Below, piece by piece: positions 22,651-33,399 of a DNA stretch of 64,000 nucleotides; position 1 is the first letter of the stretch; the number at the start of each line of letters is the position of its first letter. A program made the translations under genes and the position numbers. Origin of the DNA: Isoetes taiwanensis. Taxonomy: Eukaryota > Streptophyta > Lycopodiopsida > Isoetales > Isoetaceae. Below the pieces are notes generated by a model. That model ran no database searches. It was not told the DNA's origin and was given only the letters and a program-made list of their open reading frames with translations. The DNA is taken from positions 496,001 through 560,000 of the forward strand of contig JAJEKV010000223.1 in NCBI GenBank assembly GCA_021234155.1, in the 5' to 3' direction.

Positions 22651-24645
22651 AGCCGTCAAATATCAAAGAGACACGCTCTTTCCTGGGTAAGGTCAATTAC
22701 TATTCCACCTTCATTCCTGGACTTGCAGCTATAGCTGACCCCATTCATAAACTCACGGGTGATGAATCCACTTGGGCTTGGAATTCCCAAGCGGAAGCTG
22801 CTTTTCAGAAGTTGAAGCTGTTACTTACACAGGCCCCGGTACTTGTTCCTCCTCAATGGGACAAGCCCTTTCATGTCCATGTTGACGTCTCTGCTTTTGC
22901 CATTGGTGCTGTTCTCTCTCAGGCTTATGATGACACCACGGATAAACCAATCCGCTATGCCAGCTGGAAACTCAATCCTGCTGAGCGCAACTACTCTGCG
23001 ACGGAACGAGAAGCTTTGGGCTTAGTTTTCTGTGTCCAACGTTTCAGACATTATTTGTTGGGCAGCCAGATTAAGTTCTTTGTTGACCATCAAGCTCTTC
23101 TTTATTTGATCAACAAAGCCACGCCCACGGGTAGAATTGCTCGTTGGGTCCTTCTCCTACAAGAGTTCGCTCCATTCGAAATTGTCCATAAGGCAGGCAA
23201 ATCTCATGTGGTGCCTGATTATCTTTCACGCATCCACACGGACGATCCCTCCACGGGTGTTTCTGACGCCTTTCCAGACGCTCAATTGTTCCTGGTCACG
23301 GCCACGCCCCATTGGTTTCACAACTTTCAGCAATATCTTCTCATTGGTGCTCTTCCTCCCGCCGATCCGACGCTCTCTCCAGAAAAGCTTCGCTCCCGCC
23401 ACCGTCAGTTTCTCAGAGAGGTTCGTGACTACACCATGGTTGCAGGTCATCTCTACAAGCGCGGCAAAGACATGGTCCTCAGACGTTGTGTTTTCCCTCA
23501 TGAGGTGCCCGATATTGTTCGCCAAGCTCACGACGGGCTGGGTGGTGGTCATTTTAGTGGTGACGCCACGGCACGCAAAATTCTTCTGGCAGGATACTTC
23601 TGGCCCACGCTCTTCAAAGATGCCCACGCTTACGCTCGCACGTGTGACGTCTGTCAGCGTGTGGGAAAACCCACGGCCCGTGACGCTCTTCCATTGACGT
23701 CGGTCGCCACGCCACATCCCTTCAGCAAATGGGGTATGGATTTTGTGGGGCCCATGGACCCACCGGCGCGGCACACCCGTGCCCGCTATATTCTTGTCAT
23801 CACGGATTATGCTACCAAATGGGCGGAAGCTTGTGCACTTCCTGACAACACTGCTGCCAGCACAGCCAAAGGTTCTCTACACGCACATCATCACGCATTT
23901 TGGTTGTCCCACGGAACTTGTTAGTGATCGTGGCGTGCATTTTGTCAACCATACCATTAAGGAGCTGACGGATTATCTTCACATCCAACACCGGAAGAGT
24001 ACACCCTATTATTCTCAAGGCAATGGCTTGGCTGAAAGCACCAACAAAACACTCATTACAGTTCTTAAGAAAATTTGTGACGCTTCACGCACAGATTGGC
24101 AGGAAAAGTTGCCTACTGTTCTTTGGGCTTACAACACTAGTTTCAAAATAGCTACTGGTCACAATCCTTTCAAGCTGGTTTATGGTCAAGAAGCTCTCAT
24201 GCCTTTTGAATATATTCTTCCAACTCTCCGTTTTCAACTTGCTACAGCACATAATCCACCTGCTGCACTCAAGGAAAGGGTTTATCAATTGGAACAATTG
24301 GATGAACTTCGGCGCGATGCTTACATTCGTGTTCTTCATGGACAACGGTTGCAGAAATCATTGCATGACAAAACGACTTAAGACAAAAACATTCAAAGAA
24401 GGCGATTTGATTCTTCTTTATGATTCTCGTTACAAAAATTTTCCGGGCAACTTAAAGTTTCGATGGCTTGGCCCTTATCAAATTGTTCAAGTGGTGCAAC
24501 CCAGCGTTTTCAAGATGGCTGAATTAGATGGCACTCCATTACCTACACTAGTTAATGGCTTTCGCCTCAAACAATTTCATACAACAGAAAGTGACAATCA
24601 TCCACCAGATGCTGTTCCAGACACAGACACAACAGATAGTGACTA
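22651..24645 (+). pseudogene. Ty3/gypsy pol: RT thumb, RNase H and integrase, with two frameshifts
   Basis: The frame enters at PSNIKETRSFLGKVNYY, the C-terminal part of reverse transcriptase; the catalytic palm is missing. RNase H follows with FHVHVDVSAFAIGAVL, NYSATEREAL and FFVDHQALLYL, ending at VPDYLSR. Integrase has an HHCC zinc module (HDGLGGGHFSG, then CDVCQRVG). The catalytic core has Asp in GMDFVGP, Asp in LVSDRGVHF and Glu in YYSQGNGLAESTNK. After the core, KFRWLGPYQIVQ is a GPY/F module. The frame changes near 23868 (integrase core) and near 24378 (before the C-terminal module), so no complete polyprotein is encoded. No chromodomain is apparent. Confidence 0.9.
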
Positions 24646-24785
24646 ACAAGCGGCATATTTATATTATAGAAGTGAAATTTTTACAAAATGTGAGCAGAGC
24701 CCATCTATTTTCCGCTATGGGCAGAGCCCTATTTACAAAAACGGGCTAAGAGCCCTATCTACTAACTCCTAAGAAGAAAACCCCT

Positions 24786-25052
24786 CTACTCCGGGTTTGG
24801 AGCAGAGGTGATACGCAGGATATGGTACCAGTTGTGCTCAGGGTCCCAACGCAGGTGCAGAATCACCTCCATCCCGTTGGTATGGGGATCGGCATGCTCC
24901 GCCATCCCGGCACACCACCCGTCCATGGCAATGCCATGGTTGTGGCACCGCCAGAGGTCCAAGCAATCCATATTGCATGTAATCCACTCCAGACAGTTAG
25001 AAGGCATGGTGCACTTGTCGTGCAGTCCAGCAGCAGACATACTGAGCGCCAT
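24786..25052 (-). CDS. Antisense 88-residue ORF between pol and the extra ORF
   Basis: This short frame begins MALSMSAAGLHDKC and is rich in Cys, His and Trp: CNMDCLDLWRCHNHG, then DGWCAGMAEHADPH, then LRWDPEHNWYHILRI. The spacing of Cys and His suggests possible metal binding, but no known zinc-finger consensus fits. It is opposite to the retrotransposon genes and has a textbook promoter 35-80 bp upstream (25085-25123). Antisense additional ORFs are known from some plant Ty3 elements of the Tat/Retand kind; I do not recognise the protein itself. It is intact as a single exon. Confidence 0.4.
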   Translation of the reverse strand: MALSMSAAGLHDKCTMPSNCLEWITCNMDCLDLWRCHNHGIAMDGWCAGMAEHADPHTNGMEVILHLRWDPEHNWYHILRITSAPNPE

Positions 25053-25084
25053 CGGGTGTCTCCGCTTCGCTCACTGATCGTCTT

Positions 25085-25123
25085 ATATAGCCAACCGAGG
25101 ACCTCCCTGTCAACGTGGACCAA
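25085..25123 (-). promoter_or_regulatory. Minus-strand promoter with CCAAT, CACGT and TATA
   Basis: On the minus strand GATTGGTCCACGTTG carries an inverted CCAAT box and a CCACGT core. Further on, GGCTATATAAGACG is a strong TATA box. The TATA lies about 33-40 bp before the ATG at 25052, which implies a very short leader for the antisense ORF. Confidence 0.5.
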
Positions 25124-25581
25124 TCAGAAAATTCGCCAACGTGTTTGCAATGCAAGACTGTTTCTAAATGGGGAATCTTTTCTCCCGCCGCATATCTAGC
25201 CATGGTACCTTCTGACACCTTCGTTTTAATGATATCCCACTTCGAGTTGCCAGCATTAAATGACATTCTTTCTTTTCACGCCCGTCGAACATTAATGTGC
25301 GTCCTTTCGCCAGCTGTCACATCCGATCATTCCCTCACGTCTCATCTCCACCGTTCTTTGCTTCTCCCTTTACTGTTTGGGGACTTACCCAAAATTTTGC
25401 CTCTCAATCGCCTCCTTCGCACCTTTCGCCACCTGGCCACATCAACGGTTGCCTGTTCATCCTCATCACGCCCCTTCGCCAACACTTGTGCGCCCTAGAA
25501 CCTTTTCGCCTCTCTGCGTTTTCGTTTTCCGCTCTCCGCTCTCCGCCTTTGCATCTCCGTTCCTTTCCGACGCTCTTCGCC

Positions 25582-28506
25582 ATGGCTGCACCCAAGTTTC
25601 CTACACTTCAAGCTACTGCTCCAAGGGATCAGGCTCTTTTCGAGTCTGTGTCCTTCTTGACGCCCACCTTTCGTGAAGCCCTTGTTGGCTCAAGTCGTGA
25701 AGTCGCAGAACGCCAGAAGCTTTATGAATTCTCGCAAATGGACCTCCCGGCCCCAAATCCAGAACAATTGAAGCAGTTCATTGCTCACATCGTCAACAGC
25801 CCGAATGGATACGCTACCGTGGTCGATGGCACCACCATTTTGCTTACCCAGCCCCTGATTTCGGAGGTATTCCGTATTCCTTTGCAAACACCTTGTTTAT
25901 CTTGGGCTGTCTTACAGGATATAGATGTCACTGAGTTCGGCGCTCCTGCTTATCAAGCCAACATGCATCGACTCACCAATATTGCCAAGTCCCATGACAC
26001 TTTTGTCAAATTTTTGTGGCGCAAGTTACTTGGGTATTCTATCAAGAACACCCATATCAATAAGCCGCTCTATAATCTGGTGATCACAGCCATCCGCTCC
26101 AACCACCACATTGATTGGCCCCAGCTGTTGTTCTACCGCCTTCTTCAAGAAGTAGACCGTATTAGGGCTGCCCCCTCCTCTGTCTCTGAAGTTTCAGTGG
26201 GTGGCCATCTTCAAGCCATCATCCATCATTACCTTCCTCCATCACCTTCTGTTTCTCATGCTTTCACTCAGCAGTCCCTTCATTCCCTTCCTCACAATCA
26301 ACCAGCTGGCACTTCACGCCCTTCTTCTTCGGGTCATGTCCAACATCACACCACGCATGTCACTGTCTCCTCTTCCTCTACAGAAATGAGGCCCTCAAGT
26401 TCTCATCATGTCTCACAAACGTCACAAACACGGCAACAGCAGGCCCCTCCTCCTCCACATCCTCGCCCGGCTTACGTATCAATACCCATTTGGATGTTCA
26501 TTCTTTGCTCTCAAGTTGCAAGAATCGGGGACGCTCTCATGAATGGGGTTCAAAGCGTCCCCTGGAGGCCTCGGGACGCGGTTCACCGAGACCTTCATCT
26601 TTGCTACCACGACGCGTTCACACTCACGGAGAACCAGCTTCAAGCAAAGCCGCGAGGCTCTTTTACCGCCCGTGAGGATCTAAAGGCTGCCCACGATCGG
26701 CATAGTGCGCTGGCGATCGGCGAGGCTCAATTGCAAACCACCATTCAGAATTGTTGGAGCAGGTCAAGGCAAGAGAAACTCTCTTGGTTGACAAGGATAA
26801 AGACATTGCCAAAATTTGGACCGCCAGATCTGAGCTCTCTCGGCATTACAACACTCAAGCCCAAGACCTTACGGTGGCGTGGACGCTCAAATCGCCTCTT
26901 TAGAAGCTCGGCTTTCCCGCCCGACCTCTCACTCACGCCTCTCCAAGACCGACTACGGCGGCTCGAAGCGAAAATTCTTGATGGCGTAGAGATTGCCACG
27001 CCGACTCAATATTCACGGGCAATCCTCTTCACATGCCCGCCTTCTGAAGCGGGTCCGTGACGATCCATATACGTTAGAAAAGGAGAACCGGATCCGTGAC
27101 CTTGAACAACAACTTCTGACAAGCCATTGATCTGCGATGAGGCCCGAACCAAACAAAGAAGGCTACGTTACCATCGCCTCAACATATCACGTTGACTTCC
27201 CTATTCCTTCCGGTTATCTCGATTATGTGGCCCCGCCGCCACCTCTTTCTTCGAAGTGGTATGCGGTGATGGTCCGATTGATGTCCACTGCGACCGAGGA
27301 TTTTCTTGGATCTGGCGGACCTCTCCATTGAAGACAAAGGTTTACTCTGCGCCCTTTTAGTCTTTGACCTCATTCACTGTGAAGATCCGGATTTGATCAC
27401 CTTCAGAGTTGTTCAGCCGATGGCGTACATTTTTCATGACTTCTATCTGGCTGATACACAGGACAAATTTCGTGATGGGCCACATCAGAACTTTTAGGGT
27501 GACTCAACAGTTCAATGGTTGCTCTTGGACAACAACCCATATCTGTCTAATCATGATCGGACACATACTCTTCATCAGGAGTACATGCCTGAGCTTGCTC
27601 AACATTTACCTCTCTGGCAAGCTGAAACGCTGGAACAGGTGAAAAAGAATCTTGGCCATCCCGAGGATCTTCCGTTTGCCCAAGTTTATATGCAGCATTT
27701 GGCAGGCTACAATCAATTGCATGCCCTTCTGGATAGCAAGACCATACCCACGGGATGGGATAGTCCTCCTGTCTATACACAGCTATCTACTTCTGAGTGG
27801 GATCAGTGGTGTAAAGCTCTTGACCCCCGACCTTTATGCGTACATTGGGGAGGCGGGCTCGGCTTCACCCACGGGCATGGCTCCCTCTCCATATGCTTCA
27901 CTGGGTGTCCCTCCACGCCCCCGGTTTCTCACCTCCGACTGGCGTCTTCCCTTTTGGACAAAGGTCATGGATGGCCGCATTTGGATGGACTCATAGCTCC
28001 GGATCTCGGCGGATCTCCGGTGGGATCCCCGTTTTGTCCGACGCTCCAATTGGGAGGATGGTGCCACCCTGGATGACACTGCCAATTGGATCTATATTGC
28101 TAATGAGCGTGGTTGGCAACGACCCGCTGATGCTATTCATGGCCTCGACACCTTCTTGCAGAATGCCGCCACCTCACCAGACCCCTCAGTACACCGTCAG
28201 GCTGGTTTCTGTGCTGCTCTCAAGTGCATCCTGGTCAGCTCCTTAAATCGGCAGCGTCCTATCTTTTACTGCAACCCGAATGCAAGCGTCAGTGCCTTCG
28301 GTCTCCAGACCTGCCTACTCATGGAGTGCCAGTTTGTTTCTTCTGAAGCACATGCTGCCCTTGAAGACATGGTGCGCTCTCGGTTCCTCATGGATGCCGA
28401 TCCTGCCCTTGGATTCAACACTCCTGCTGCTCTTCAAATACGTCAGGATCTCATTGGCACTTACCATAATGATGCCCGTCCTCATTCCTGTGAGGATCAC
28501 TTTTAG
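25582..28506 (+). pseudogene. Extra retrotransposon ORF, putative plant transposon protein-like
   Basis: The frame starts at ATG 25582 (MAAPKFPTLQ). Its first 220 codons contain LKQFIAHIVNSPNGYATVVD followed by TTILLTQPLISEVFRIP, and then FLWRKLLGY and LYNLVITAIRSN. This pattern, with a short motif defining where a residue set in DNA-encoded V-D-G-T-x-I precedes a leucine-rich IP motif, resembles the putative plant transposon protein domain found beside Ty3 gag/pol genes. A Ser/Thr/Pro/His-rich linker follows. The coding signal then changes frame near 26480 and 26700, where a coiled coil is visible (NHHSELLEQVKARETLLVDK), near 27060 (LEKENRIRDLEQQLL) and several times up to 28506. The original protein was probably about 970 residues. 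Its function is unknown; env-like or accessory roles are only suggestions. Confidence 0.55.
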
Positions 28507-28563
28507 ACTGCTGGTTTCCCGCCCTCGGAAACACTTCCTCCTTTTCTTCACTCACGAGTGTCG

Positions 28564-28575
28564 TTTGGTGGGGAG
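28564..28575 (+). promoter_or_regulatory. Polypurine tract preceding the 3' LTR
   Basis: TTGGTGGGGAG sits immediately before TGTTAGTC of the 3' LTR, where plus-strand DNA synthesis is primed in LTR retrotransposons. Confidence 0.7.
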
Positions 28576-29100
28576 TGTTAGTCCTGTACCTCCTGGCACA
28601 GGACTATTTATGCATACGATGGACCAGGTCAAGTCCAAGGATCCACAGTCAGGCACGGGTCAGTCGTCAAAAGCCCAGCAGAAGACCAAGCAGCAGACCA
28701 CCTTGATCAAAGCTGCGTCCCCTACCAAGAGGCGGCGCCGGACAAGTGATGGCCCGCCACCGCCCAGCGTCGGCGTCCAAGATGATTCGGGCACTTCAAG
28801 AGGCACCGCCCGGCATTCCTGCAGACATCGGGCCTCCTTCGTGAGAGTCGGCACCGAGATCGTCCGAGTGTCTATATTGGGCCAAAGGCCATTGTACTAT
28901 ATATATGAGTAGAGCTAGCACGTGAGTTTTTTTAGATGAGTTTTGAGTCTTGTCTCACTTCAGTTTTCTCTCGATTTAGAGAGCTCATGTATCTTCATTG
29001 ACATCAAGGAAGCTTATTATTGTGATCTCACTGTTCTCTTTTGTTTTCTTTTCCCCTTCCTTTGTTTTTTCTTGCAAATCCCGCGTGACACAGTCCCCGG
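28576..29100 (+). repeat. 3' LTR (right end uncertain)
   Basis: It begins TGTTAGTCCTGTACC after the polypurine tract. It shares with the 5' LTR the segments GGCCATTGTACTATATATA and TAGATGAG, so it is the partner of 19800-20158. The pair is diverged at several positions in short alignable stretches, which suggests an old insertion. The 3' boundary lies somewhere between 29090 and 29160; no matching 5-bp duplication was found. Confidence 0.65.
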
Positions 29101-29189
29101 ATTCTCCTGTTCGATCCAAGGGTCCTCACTGAGGGCTGTCTTGCAGGAGTTCCCGAACCCAGACCCCAAACAACGACGAAAAATAATCA

Positions 29190-29260
29190 AAGCACGCCTG
29201 GCGCGATTTAATTCAAAGGTAATACAAATTAAATCACGCGCTGCACGATTTCGTGGGCAA
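29190..29260. repeat. Imperfect hairpin with CACGCCTGGCGCG-type ends
   Basis: GCACGCCTGGCGCGATTTAA and the inverted partner AAATTAAATCACGCGC face each other across a short loop. The left end is a one-base variant of the 13-bp palindrome that dominates 31.3-35.2 kb, and it lies just outside the Ty3 3' LTR. Confidence 0.5.
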
Positions 29261-29599
29261 GGTTATACCTATCATCTTCAGTTTTGCTGCCGTCATCAGC
29301 GTCATTCTCCCCTTCGCCACCCTTAATCTTCGTCTTCTTCTGACTGTTAGAATTGTTATTTTCTATTAGTTCCGCTGCGTCCTTCACAACTGACATTATT
29401 TTACTATTGATTTGGCAAACTGCGGAATCACTAGAGCCGCCTTGGTTGCCTTGGTTTGGTTTTCTGTCAATTAGTTCATTGTTAACTTTTGTGAATCTAC
29501 TCTATTGTTGCTTGCATCACCACGAAGGGGAGGCAAAGATATTCCCTAAGTTAGCGCGATCACAAAGATTTTGAGCAGCCACTTTAGCGACTATTTGTT

Positions 29600-32500
29600 C
29601 ATTATTGCTTTCCTTATCGGGCTCACGGATTACTAGTTCCCTCACCGAAGCATCGTCCACTTTTCGAATTGGACAAGTCTACGAGACTTTTGATTGCTGA
29701 TGATTTCAGGTTGCCATAAGGGCCTTTAGGAGATTTGGCAAGCACATGCATGAGGAATGGTTCAAGAAAGTCTTTGGCCTGCTCATCACTCACAAAGCAA
29801 TGACATCTTCTAACACCCATAAGACCCTCTCGGGCAATATAACCTCCAACATGAAGCTCCAAGCAGGTTGTATCAATTGGAGCAAATGCCTCGACGAGGT
29901 AAGCAGCCATAGACTGGGGGAAATCCATTTTTATTTAAGGGGCCCTTCTCCTTAGTTTGTAGCTCGTACTTGATTTCCCCACTTAGGAGGGGGTCCCGAT
30001 CCTCATCCTCTTCTTACTCATCCTGTTCTGACTGATCCTGATCCGTATGATAGAATATAGTTCTTAAGTCTGGATCATCTAGAAGAAAACATTCCCATGC
30101 ACTGCTATTGTCACCCTTGGCCTTAGCAATATCATATTCCTCGTCTGACAGCATGGCTATCATAATAAAGATCACATGTGCCATCTTCCATTACGTTCGC
30201 ATGACTCATTATCTTTAACATCATATATTAGGCATCCCTCCTAATAACTTTGACGACTCGGATCATGAGCGGCCGGATAGTGCATGCAATGACTCACCGA
30301 AGGACAAACGATGACAATAGTGAAGGACCTCTCGGTTGCCGATCCTATACAACTGGTAAAGAAGGCTGCTTTGTAGTCCTTACGGTTCATGCCCATATCT
30401 CCTCTCCCACCCTATTTGTCCAACACAAAGAGTGATATATTTTTAAGGCAAGAAGTTGATTCGGCAAGAGACCTTTGTACCCAATGGAGACCTGAATCTT
30501 TGGGATGTGTCTTCTTCTCCAGTAATCTTCTTCACAAGGGCCACTTTTCTTCTCAACTTCGGCTAGTACCTTAGGGGTAGAGTCTCCTTTATGTTTTGTA
30601 TTTTTAGCCTTCCAATTCTTTAGGAAGTCCTTTGACCGAATACAAACTTCTTGATGTCATCATTCTTGACCTTGTATTTGTCCAAACAATCCAATTTGGG
30701 ATAATGCCACATCCCCAGATAGCCTTTGTAACTTCGGCTCCCCGGTGACTTCATTTATCGTAGATCCTTCACATGGCTGCAAAGACTCAACGAAGGACAT
30801 CCTATCCTTAGTGAAAGCACTCTTCTTGTATAAGACTTCCTTCTTTAAGCTGGTCTAAAACCCAAATGGTCTCGGCGTCGTCTAGCCCCCTCGAGTCTTT
30901 CTCATCTCTGTCACATTCAAGTCAAAGATGCTTACATCAACGGGGAGGCACCCTACCCATAGTATCGGCGGCTTCCCTTGTGCATAAGCGTCCCTGAATT
31001 CATTCCACTTTTGCCATTTGCCTCATTACAAAACACAATCTTGTGCGAAGTCTGTTGGGCCTGACACGCTAGATGAGCTTTCGTAGGAGGATGCGCAATG
31101 TCATCACCACCTTTTTTCTTTGATTTTCTTGCGGTTTTTTTTTTCTTCTTCTCTGTATAATTATGCGACAGAGTCCGCTCCGGCAGCTTGAAAGCTTCGG
31201 ACTTTGACCCGCATGCGGTGGGTAATGGGCAGCCATATTCCACCCACTGTCGACGGGCGTGGCGCAGTTGCTCCACGTATGGACTGCCAAAAGTAGAGGC
31301 ATTGAATTAGTATCAGAGACAACAAACACGCCGGGCGCAATTTCAATAGAAAAGATCAACCTCAAAGCACGTCTGGCATGAAATGAATTAAATACCAATG
31401 CAATTCACGCCAGACGTGCTTTCGAATCGGTTGAATTCACGCCAGGCGTGCTTTCGAATCGGTTGAATTCACGCCATGCGTGATTTCAAATCACGCCAGG
31501 CGTGCTTTTAAATCAAATCAATTCACGCCAGGCGTGCTTTAACATTTCACGCCTGGCGTGAATTGGTTTGATTTGAAAGCACGCCTGGCGTGTTTTGGTT
31601 TCATTTGAAATCACGCCTGGCGTGAATTGGTTTCATTTGAATGAACGCCTGTCGTGAATATTAAAGTGCTAACATCCTAATGCAGTCATTTACCTTTTGT
31701 ATAGAAATGTCTTCCCCATTTCATTCAAAGTTGCACTAATCTCAGCCAAATCTGCAGGTGAAGTATTGGCATCCAAGAGACGACACCTCCTATACGCATA
31801 GTGATTGTAGAGCGTGTTTTGGCTTTTGTTACTTTGCGATGAGGGCCTTTTGTGCCTCAACGAATCTTTGCCCGTCGATGATGGCAATTTAATGTTTTCA
31901 TTTAACATTAACTCCTCGAAGTTCGATCCCACCTACGCCGGGCTTGTTCGAGGTCATATCCCAAGGTAACACATCGGCGGCATAGGCATTTGACACGGAT
32001 TACTAATCATGCTCAACAATCTCCATGGCATGTCTTTGGATCATATCTTACGCTAACATAAATGGAGCTTGGTGAGCGGATGAGGGACTTCACATGGATC
32101 GCAAAACTTTCCTTAAGACCCAATGGATAATGGTCGAGTATTTATTGAGCTTGTTCATGGCCTCTGCTTTGCGCCACTCGTGTCTGTTCATTCTCAAAAG
32201 CGAAGCCTCCATGCCCCGACAAGCTGCAGGTTGAACATCCTTCCCTAGATCTAGGACCCTCCTAGAAGCTTTCAAGTCAGCTAATTCCCTAGCTTGCTGC
32301 AAATAGTGACTTCTTTGTCGGGTTTAGTGAACATGCCTCATGCAATTTTGTAACCCCTTGGCAAATAGATATTGGCGTAAGCGCTACATTGGTTGGCCAA
32401 CCATACTTAAAACATGTCTCACCGTTCACATCTGTCTTCATGAGCGTATCCTTGTATGCGATAGCTCTCTGGTGAGTAAGTCCGAGCAGATCTTTCTTTT

Positions 32501-32650
32501 GCTTATGTGTAATCTCCAAGAGCAATTTGCGGTTGGTGTCATCCTCTTCCTCACAAGAGATTAGGATCCCTTGTTTGGTCATCTTGTTGCTTCCCTTTTT
32601 CCTCGAGAAGAGAGTTAAGTCGAGCTTGCCATTTGTCTTGGCAAGGTCAA
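29600..32650 (-). pseudogene. Long broken minus-strand coding region, unknown protein(s)
   Basis: Coding-looking segments follow one another on the minus strand in changing frames. These include MLDLAKTNGKLDLTLFSRKK and CFKYGWPTNVALTPI (32654-32289), ARELADLKASRRVLDLGK and LRMNRHEWRKAEAMNKLNKY (32302-32090), and LDANTSPADLAEISATLNEM (31932-31690). Further on are RRQWVEYGCPLPTACGSK and KWQKWNEFRDAYAQGKPP (31250-30950), SAFTKDRMSFVESLQPCEG (about 30800), and a last part with LELHVGGYIAREGLMGVRRC (29928-29623). Stops and shifts separate them, and the palindrome array at 31.3-31.7 kb interrupts them. I do not recognise any domain. Because the pieces keep one orientation and order they are probably one or two genes of a decayed mobile element downstream of the RGG-protein gene. 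Confidence 0.35.
31326..31656. repeat. Palindrome array CACGCCWGGCGTG, eleven units, mostly 32-bp period
   Basis: Units start at about 31326, 31368, 31406, 31438, 31470, 31492, 31524, 31548, 31580, 31612 and 31644. Four of the first seven are CACGCCAGGCGTG or a one-base variant; units 8-10 are perfect CACGCCTGGCGTG. Successive starts are 32 bp apart except for steps of 22 and 24 bp in the middle and of about 38-42 bp at the left edge. The spacers before about 31540 (TTTCGAATCGGTTGAATT) and after it (AATTGGTTTCATTTGAAA) are inverted relative to each other, so the whole array is a large imperfect palindrome. It sits between coding segments of the broken minus-strand gene. Confidence 0.9.
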
Positions 32651-33395
32651 GCATACCACCTCGGCACCCTCGTCCATTTCCTCTTCGAGGTGCGGGTCGA
32701 TGGTTGCTATAAGAATCGGCCCTTCATCATCTAAGGTGAGATCATATGGTACTGCATCTGGGTCGTCTACCCTTGCTTTCTTGGCAGGATTAGAACCCGA
32801 ATTATTAGGGGTTTTCTTCCTCTTGGGCACTACAAAAGAAGATGAACATTTTAGGGAGTACTTTTCAGAACAAGAGATCACGCTTGGCGTGCATTTAAAC
32901 CTAAGTTAGTACAATTCACGCTTGGCGTGTTAGTAGCTCCTATTATTGACCATGCTATGCGTGAATTTGAAACTAAATTAGTTTGCATCCACATTTTAAG
33001 CTACATACCCTTTATGAATCCATAATTCACACTATTTGACCTCATTGAACATTGCTATCTCCAACTATCTAACACTGCTATATTCTATAAATCAGAGCAA
33101 AATTATGTTCTACAAAACGGACAATCAGAGCATTAACTGATGGTAATACTTAAAATTCATGCAAAGCATAATAACTCAAACTCATGCACAGCATATTAAC
33201 TGAAGGCAAGGAAATATCTCAAATTCATGCAAGGAAATATCCACACAGTGTGTATTATATGGCAAATTAAATACCTTGAATAGGAGGGTTCTGATCAACG
33301 TCCTCTGAAACTTGAGAAGTGCCGAGTTTTGAGATTCCTCTTCCACCGCTTCCTCGGCCCCGTCCGCCTCGACCACCTCTCGTTTTAGAAGACAT
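32615..33395 (-). CDS. RGG-box protein with NLS, two exons seen
   Basis: ATG 33395 opens an exon encoding MSSKTRGGRGGRGRGSGGRG and ISKLGTSQVSEDVDQNPPIQ, ending at donor CAAG|GTATTT (33275). A 445-bp intron, which contains three CACGC-palindrome copies, ends at TTTTGTAG, and exon 2 (from 32829) continues in phase with PKRKKTPNNSG, AKKARVDDPDAVPYDL and EEEMDEGAEV, stopping at ATGGCAAGCTCGACTTAA. An RGG box plus a basic PKRKK signal suggests a nuclear nucleic-acid-binding protein of about 112 residues. Alternatively, a donor (GAGGTG|GTATGC) just before the stop, or a frameshift, could join exon 2 to the downstream frame at 32654. I do not recognise the family. The clean intron makes it the best preserved gene of this module. 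Confidence 0.5.
32879..32963. repeat. Dispersed copies of the CACGC palindrome within the RGG-gene intron
   Basis: CACGCTTGGCGTG occurs at 32879-32891 and 32917-32929, and CATGCTATGCGTG at 32951-32963. The steps are 38 and 34 bp. Confidence 0.75.
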
Positions 33396-33399
33396 CTCC

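Larger units (their letters stand above)
19800..29100 (+). mobile_element. Ty3/gypsy-type LTR retrotransposon, nested and decayed
   Basis: Two diverged LTRs in the same orientation (starting TGTTAGTCATG at 19800 and TGTTAGTCCTG at 28576) bound this region. The internal part holds LINE fragments and a foreign LTR-like piece (20160-22650) where PBS, gag, protease and most of the reverse transcriptase should be. RT thumb, RNase H and integrase follow (22651-24645), then an antisense ORF and a long extra ORF. Extra ORFs between integrase and the 3' LTR are known in the Ogre/Tat/Athila group of plant Ty3 elements, which I think is the best placement. The right end of the 3' LTR is uncertain. Confidence 0.7.

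Noticed and set aside
23226-23774. 182-codon minus-strand frame opposite integrase
   Set aside because: Shadow of the pol frame; its composition follows the other strand and it has no motif.
31326-31656. CRISPR-like array of short palindromes with regular spacing
   Set aside because: Repeats are only 13 bp with related, not unique, spacers, and there are no cas genes; the genome is eukaryotic.
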